Assembly (NCBI GenBank): GCA_001465935.1
Contig: LNKV01000012.1
Span: forward strand, 691,302 to 755,301
Reading direction: 5' to 3'
DNA: 64,000 nucleotides
Origin: Clarireedia homoeocarpa
Taxonomy: Eukaryota > Ascomycota > Leotiomycetes > Helotiales > Rutstroemiaceae
Below are positions 58,072 to 64,000 of this stretch, piece after piece (positions within the stretch are counted from its first letter, which is position 1; each line of letters begins with the position of its first letter). The notes beneath the pieces are model-generated. The model was given only the letters and a program-made list of their open reading frames with translations. It was not told the origin of the DNA and made no database searches. A program made the translations under genes and the position numbers.

Positions 58072-59390
58072 TCAGTTCATTTCCTCACTACCAAATCCAG
58101 TCCATCCCTCGAAATCATCCGCAAATCTGACAGCCATTCCCAAGTACCGTTCATGCACATCCCCCCATGTAAAAGCTGCTTCCTTGATCGCCCGCAATGC
58201 CTTCACATAATGCGGATCGCTAGCCCAATCCCCATTTACCGCTTTATCCTCCACGTATTTCCATCCCTGTGTGGGCTTTTGCTCGAGATCCTCGGATATT
58301 CGAGGACGTAGCTGAGCTACATAGACGGCGATCGTGATGAGCCACCATTGACGAATGAGGCTGACTTGAAACTTTGCGGGGACGATAGGGAGGAGGATGC
58401 GTACGGCGTGGGAGGTGGTGAGGATATGCACGAGGAAGAAATCGTAAGAATGGGTACCGGGTTCGACGGTTCGTACGAGCAGTTGGATGGCGGCTTCTTG
58501 GGATTCGCGGAATTGGTCTTTGGGCGAGGTTATCGACCATGCGTTCCAGTATTCGAGAGCCAGGGATTCATGCTCGGAGAAGAGGGTTGTAATGTTATGG
58601 TAAGAGGGCGCCTTGAAGAGACCGTCAAAGCGAGTGTCATTGTGGATTTTGTGCAGAATTTCGAGGGGGGATGTGCTGCTGTAGGTGGAGGGACGGGTGT
58701 AGGAGGGGTCGTCGAGGTATTTGTGCAGAGTGCCATAGCAGCTGCTTGCGAGAGAGAGAGCTTCGATGGCCAGTTCACGGCTGTTGAGTTCGATGGCGTA
58801 GCCAAGGTGGATCAAAGGGTGACCGACTAACGAAGAACTTGTTAGTATACAAAGAATCTTGAAGCTGTGCGGAACTTCTACTTACGTCCAGATGTGAGGG
58901 CATTGACCAAAGGTGCCTTTCCACTGTAAAGATATTCCTCCAGCAAGGCCTTCCAATCATAGCCAAACTTTAACGCCAATTCGTCCTCAAAGAAATCAAC
59001 ATATGCTCTCTGGTATCTCGCGTCACCCAAGAACTTCCTCCAATCCGCATCCGTTAGCTCTCCCGGCGAGTCCTTCCATTCTTCCAGACTTTTGGACTCC
59101 TCATCATAGACCTTGTGCAGTTGATCCGGATCTGCTCCTAGAAGATATGCAGATCCAAGATGATGTGGTAGATGATTGTGAAATCGTGTTTCATTATATA
59201 GTACTGAGTGATTGATATGGTTTGCTTTGATTAGATGCTTGAGTGTTCGTGGTCTTCTCTCGGGGGCGGTTTCAATATCGTGGATCTCAACCGGTTTGAG
59301 ATCTATAGGTTGTATCGAGAATCCAAGGGAGGTAATATATTTGTAGGCATTGGTGACCACTGGCACCCAATTTATCATAGGCGCCGACAT
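58072..59390 (-). CDS. Questin-oxidase-like protein (DUF4243)
   Basis: Two exons, 59390-58886 and 58826-58072, with a 59-nt intron (GTAAGT...TTAG); 419 aa. The pattern is that of the questin oxidase/AflY-HypA family: NHSVLYNETRFHNHLPHHLGSAYLLGADPDQL near the N-terminus, DWRKFLGDARYQRAYVDFFEDEL, SGLGHPLIHLGYAIELNSRE after the splice, then SYDFFLVHILTTSHAVRILLP. Family members cleave or oxidise anthraquinone-type polyketides in some fungi, but many are housekeeping relatives. No polyketide synthase or other pathway gene is nearby, so the substrate is unknown. It is divergent from the HECT_2 gene across a 196-nt interval. Confidence 0.85.
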
Positions 59391-59586
59391 TGTTTCTGAT
59401 TATTTGATTCTGTGATCATTAATGGGAATTGAGTGATGTTCCTCTCAATTGTGGTGTCATGTCTGGACAGTGAGTTCAGAGCTCTTTCGTAAAACCAACC
59501 TTTAGGCGATCGAACGATTGTCTTTCGTCTTGTGCTTTCAAAAGTCACTGCCGACGTCTTACTAAAGATGCCTTTGGCCAATCGTA
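59391..59586. promoter_or_regulatory. Compact divergent promoter region
   Basis: Only 196 nt separate the start codons of the questin-oxidase-like gene and the HECT_2 gene if the upstream ATG (59587) is used, or 448 nt if the inner ATG at 59839 is the true start. The short gap suggests a shared promoter. Confidence 0.45.
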
Positions 59587-61397
59587 ATGGAGTCTGGTAA
59601 TATGCACTTCTTTGATGCGCTCAATCCTGACAGCAAACCTGTGGGCGGGGTTCGTCAAACAGGAACAGGATCGTCATTCTGGATCTGGGGAAAGCCTCCT
59701 CATGAACGTCGGCACATCGGCAATTCGAATGGTGGCGTGTGTGGGCACTGCACTGCCACAAACCGGAAAAATGCATCCTCCGATCACGCCCATAAAGGTC
59801 ATGAATATATTTCCACCATATTGATCTGTCGCGAAACAATGCCAACCTCAGAGCCATTAATTTATGCAGAACTGCTTCCTAATATTCGCCAGATTTCTAT
59901 TGTTGCTGAGCTAGATACATCATCAAATGCTACCACAAAAGTCAAACTAGCAGCTGAAGGACGTCAAATTGTTCTTCAACACAATGGCAAAGACACGGCT
60001 CTGCCACTACCGGGTCAAATAGCACCTCAAGTACAAATCCAAGAACTTCCTACATCCCGCAAAGACTTGACATATCGTCTTCCACTGGCAGGTGCATTCC
60101 GGCGCGCGGATGTGGATGATGCACAGAGTATTACCGCTCCGTGGTCTGCGCGAGATTTGATTCCAGGTGCACAATTTACGTGTCGGAAGTGCAACTCTGG
60201 GGTCATCGAGACTGGAAGCATCAAAGAATGGAGAGATCTGCCCAGCGAGAACTGGGCTGAGATGATGGATTTCTGGCATTGTCATAAGCCTTCTGATCAT
60301 GGTCACAGCCATGCAAATGGCGAGCATACTGACCTTGAATCCACCAAAGGTTATGGTGCAAATTCTATGTTTACTGCACAAACTGGAATTGGTTTCGTCG
60401 ATCTTACAAGCTTCCTGGTCATGGAAAGCGATTGCCTTTCCGTGTCGAAGGTAAATGATGTCTCTTATCGTCTCATTTTTATTTTTCTATATCTTTGAAA
60501 AGAAAAAGCCCTGGGTATCAAGAAGGAGACTAGATCTTGCTGCAAGCACAACCATGGTCTATTCACCGATACAAATACCCTAGATCAGAAATATTGTCAC
60601 AATCTGCTTCGGCAACTATTGATCCTGCTTACCCTCTTCTTTGGACTACGGGTTTCTTGGTCGATGGAAAAGTTGGCACCTCTGCATTTCACGCCATACC
60701 TTTCTCAAGATTCTTGAAATGCAATGGGATTAGTACGAGGGACATTCTTAGCGTTGCAAACTCTAGGATTCTATATGAACTCTCTTGATATGCTGCGTGC
60801 TACACCTTATGTTTAATATACTAACACATACAGGATGACGCTGCCATTTGCAAATCATGCAAGGCAACTCTTGGCTTCCCTGATCCTCAAAAACAGGGAG
60901 TGCGACTTCTCAAATGGACGCTCCAATATCAAGAATCTCCAACACCCCCATCAATCACCCCCACATCCGCATCTCATCCACCCATGTCCTTAATCATCTC
61001 GGCCCAAATCCTTGCTATCATGAGCAGCCAATGCGTCTCCCGCCTTGTCCTCTCCCCCAAAATACCAAATCCCACCGCCACCAGCCTCAGTATCTGGGTT
61101 CTGAGCCCTTCTCTCCGCTACACATCTTCTCTCCACGATTCTGACCCATCAGCATTAGTATCGCCGCGATCCAAGACCGGAATTCTAGCTATGAAGATCC
61201 TGTGGGAACCCGTCAATTCTGCTCGGGCACAGGAGTTGACGAACAATGAATCTGTAGAGGAATTACTTTTACCTGAAGAGGCGATTTATGAGTTGAAGGG
61301 GATATTAGATGAGAGTGCGAAATATTTGCCGTCTAGTGCTAGGAAGTTGCAGGCTTGGAATTTGGGTTTGCTGGAGCGAGACGAACCTCACGGGTAA
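59587..61397 (+). CDS. UBE3D/HECT_2-type E3 ubiquitin ligase (E2-binding protein)
   Basis: Model exons 59587-60450 and 60834-61397; 475 aa. It contains the HECT_2 features: LIYAELLPNIRQISIVAEL, RLPLAGAFR, APWSARDL, a zinc-type CRKCNSG, WRDLPSENWAEMMDFWHCHKPSDH, GFVDLTSFLVMESDC, then after the intron ICKSCKATLGFPDPQKQGVRLLKW. Such proteins bind E2 enzymes and act as E3s for cell-cycle or RNA-processing targets. Two doubts remain. The start may be the inner ATG at 59839 (MPTSEPLIYAEL), since the first 84 residues look atypical. The intron of 383 nt is long: its 3' side (TACTAAC branch, ACATACAG) is clear, but the interior has open frames and could hide an extra small exon. Confidence 0.75.
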
Positions 61398-61586
61398 TTT
61401 CTCGAGAGTTCGATGCTAAAGAATGACGTGGTAGTTTCATCTGGTGGACAGCCGATGCTTAGGGATGAAAGGGATCATGACCTGGTAACAACAGTTTGAT
61501 TTTACCAATGAAGAATATCTACAACCCGAGAATAGCAATCCAACACCCGTCTAATAATGACTTTTCTCTATGCAACTTTATTTAAT
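61398..61586. other. Tail-to-tail spacer
   Basis: 189 nt between convergent genes. Nothing seen. Confidence 0.5.
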
Positions 61587-63679
61587 TCAAGAAATCCAAG
61601 CCCTCTCCTCAACATGTAGATGACCACCCGCCTTCTCCAGAATCTCACAATGCTCCACTCTACCCATCTTCTTCGCCAAAAACAGCGGCGTATTACCTGC
61701 TCGATTTCTCGCGTGCACACTTGCGCCTCTTCTCAACAGCTACATCCATCACAAATTAGCAAAATAATGAAACCGAGAAATCCGAGGCAAGCCATCAACT
61801 CACCTCTTTTAGGACGGCCACTGACGGTCCAACAGCCGCAAGATGCAACGCCGTATTCCCCACATAATCCATCGCCTGCAGCAGTCCCACCCGATCACTC
61901 TCCAGCATCCCAACCACCGCATCCACATCCCCCTGCTCGACTGCATACCCCAGCTTTGTAAAAGCCTGCTGAGCCGGCGTAATCCCCGCAGCCTCATTAC
62001 TCCCCACGGGATGCGCAAACGCTGTGCTATGATCCTCGGTCATCTCTCCGCGAATCGACCACTGCATCTGCATCGTGATATCCTCGTACTGCAGGCCCGG
62101 GAGCGCGAGCAGGTACGAGAGTTTAGTCAGCGCGGCTTCTGTGGTGAGATCGTGGCCGAAGACAACGCCTGCGCGGCCGAGGATTGTGGCGGGCGCGTAT
62201 AGCGGCGATACAGAGCCTGATTGGCATTGAGAGACGTTGACGATGATGATGCCGCGTGCTACGGCGGCTTTGATGATGCTGATGAGACTACCGTCTTCAC
62301 CCGAGGGGGCGTTGCCGGCACCGAAGGTTTCGAGGATGAGGCCGCGGAGATTGGGGATGCGGAGGACACCGTCGATCATTTCGGGTTTGATACCGGGGAA
62401 GATGCGTAGGCAGGCGACGTGGGCGGTGTCGAGGTTGGTCTGGACGGAGAATTTGGCGATGGAGCGGGGGGGACGGACTAGGTCCCAGTTTACTTCGACG
62501 CCGAGGGCGGTGACTTTAGCTAGGGGTGGGCAGTTGGGTGAGGCGAAGGCGTCGAAGGATGTCGCGGAAACCTTTGTGGTGCGGTTGCCGCGGTAGAGGT
62601 TGTGGTGGAAGAAGAGGCATACTTCGGGGATTATGAAAGTGCCAGCGATGATGAGGGAGCCAAGGAGATTGTCGACTGCGTCGGATTGGAGGGCGAAGAT
62701 GGAGGATTGGGAGCCGGTGAGGATGATTGGTTTGCCGAGGTGGGATAGCATGAATGAGAGGGCGGAGCTGGTATATGCTAGACTGTCTGTGCCATGGAGA
62801 ACAACGAAGCCATCAAATAGAGCATAGTTCTTCTCGATGGTGGTTGCTATTTGCGTCCAGCCATTCGAAGAGATTGAGGATGAATCAAGCAGCACGGGGA
62901 ACTCGTATAATGTATAACGAACATGACGAGAATAGGTACTGAGAGGAGTGCGTAGACTCGGTAGGTACTCCTCGGTGGTACCATCAGTCATGACTGGGAG
63001 GGGATCTAGACACTAGTCAGCCTTCTGTATAAATGTGGACATTGTTCCGAGCACGATGTCCCCAGGTTGTGGAAAGTGTTGTATATTGATCCCTGAGGGT
63101 TGTTCCTCGGAAGAAATGAGTATGAACTCAATCAATGTACAATGTGTGCAACAGCCAACTCTGGCTTGAATGTGACCGAAATGTCACCGACGCATCACTA
63201 CCTTCCTAGAAACATGCAGCAAGTGAAATGGCTGGAATGACGGCACTTTGTTCGAGGCTGTCTCGCCTGGTCTGTTAGCCCAATAAGCGATGTCGTGCTA
63301 CACTCGGGGCATGTCACCAGCAACGGACAGTCTTGAGCAACCATCGCACCAACTTCATCATGGCGGCGAACATTATCAAAGGATCTAGGTTGTGTTCAAG
63401 ACACAGGACGCCATTTCCTGGATTCTAGCTCCTCCGCGATTGGCACTCCATGTTGTGACTAGGAGAAATTGGATGTCGGATCGAAAGCACCTTGGAGCCA
63501 ATGAAAATTTTGTTCTTCTCACCTGGTTTGGAACCATCGTTGAAGGAAGGTCTGGTGGCCATGCCTGCTTCAAGAAAACCTCTTGCAGGTACCAAGCCCT
63601 CGGGTGAGGACCTCATGCATATTGTACCTCCAGTCATGATTATTAGAACCCGCCCTTCTGGGTAGCTTTGTGTTGCCAT
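61587..63679 (-). CDS. Type I L-asparaginase with C-terminal ankyrin-like repeats
   Basis: Three exons, 63679-63523, 63005-61804 and 61739-61587; 503 aa. It hydrolyses L-asparagine to aspartate and ammonia, probably in the cytosol as no signal peptide is seen. The N-terminal catalytic nucleophile motif is MTGGTICM (Thr19). The second catalytic motif is HGTDSLAY (Thr125/Asp126). Asparaginase subdomain blocks follow: GKPIILTGSQ and LETFGAGNAPS. About residues 410-500 hold ankyrin-type sequence (DYVGNTALHLAAVG, then RNRAGNTPLFLAKKMG), as in the asparaginase-ankyrin arrangement of ASPG-type enzymes. The first intron is 517 nt (GTGAGA donor, CTAG acceptor), far larger than any other here. The frame across it is continuous, and the resulting sequence (SKPDPLPVMTDGTTEEY) is plausible. 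Confidence 0.9.
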
Positions 63680-64000
63680 GACCTCCTCTCTTTTTTTTTT
63701 TTTAGAGGTTCTTCTTGTGTGAGAGTAGAAGAGACTGTAAAAATGTCATCCAATAGATTCGTGGTCCCTTGAAAGTTGTGAGTAGTGCTTCTAGATTTGG
63801 ATCTGGTTCAATCGTTGTTCCCCAGGAATTAATGCTCTGTGAAAGTATGCTTGACCTTATGACGAATAACAAGAGGGTTGATGTCGTAGTTGAACGGCGG
63901 GAAGAGTGCGAGTGTTTCAAAGGCTATGATTAGAAGTGCCCACAATAGGAGAAACGAAGCCAATACATATCATATATCAAGGGATGAAAAACATATCATA
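63680..64000. other. Upstream flank of the asparaginase gene
   Basis: Promoter side of the asparaginase gene, beginning with a T-tract (A-tract on the gene's strand) just before its ATG. A 72-codon minus-strand frame (63702-63920) has no recognisable domain. Window ends. Confidence 0.45.

Noticed and set aside
58072..59390. Secondary-metabolite gene cluster signalled by the questin-oxidase-like, GMC and OYE genes
   Set aside because: The genes are scattered over 50 kb among housekeeping genes, and no polyketide synthase, NRPS or terpene cyclase is present.

Overview
This window looks like nuclear DNA of a filamentous ascomycete. The evidence is short spliceosomal introns (mostly about 47-90 nt, GTAAGT/GTATGT-like donors, CTAAC/CTGAC branch sites), an intron-bearing tRNA, and fungal-type genes: a GT69 mannosyltransferase, a bHLH regulator, a KDM4 demethylase, ARS-binding protein 2, a questin-oxidase-like protein and a GMC alcohol oxidase. 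A Leotiomycete (Botrytis/Sclerotinia relatives) is my inference from overall protein style, not proven. I saw no transposon, CRISPR array, rRNA or viral sequence.

Layout. 0-8.3 kb: an edge-truncated membrane protein (-), a Q/S-rich cysteine-domain membrane protein (+), tRNA-Ala(UGC) (-), a degraded-looking gene, and an Old Yellow Enzyme (+). 8.6-10.1 kb: GT69 glycosyltransferase (+). 10.1-19.2 kb: about 9 kb without a convincing gene, holding several short tandem repeats and ending in a 1.28 kb stretch free of ATG on the + strand directly before a bHLH gene (19.2-20.8 kb). 23.0-23.6 kb: a small secreted protein made of two cysteine-patterned repeats. 24.3-28.4 kb: M1 aminopeptidase (-, 7 exons, two of them micro-exons) divergent from a tiny 4-exon CENP-W-like histone-fold gene (+). 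29.3-30.9 kb: RGG-tailed YAG7-like protein (+). 33.7-38.1 kb: KDM4-type demethylase (+). 39.9-42.3 kb: GMC alcohol oxidase (+). 43.5-44.5 kb: ypt1 Rab GTPase (-), divergent from a conserved, probably mitochondrial protein (45.1-46.1 kb, +). 46.4-50.7 kb: RecQ helicase (-), a doubtful small gene (-) and a PMP47/ANT1-like peroxisomal carrier (-). 51.7-57.8 kb: abp2, a 2H phosphoesterase and rad17 (all +). 58.1-61.4 kb: questin-oxidase-like gene (-) divergent from a UBE3D/HECT_2-type E3 (+). 61.6-63.7 kb: type I L-asparaginase with an ankyrin-like tail (-).

Most genes are independent housekeeping or regulatory genes with no operon-like or biosynthetic-cluster logic. Several act in genome maintenance (RecQ, Abp2, Rad17, CENP-W-like, KDM4), but they are interspersed with unrelated genes. 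Exon borders were derived by hand from splice motifs and reading-frame continuity. They are predictions, and every multi-exon model given here closes in frame.
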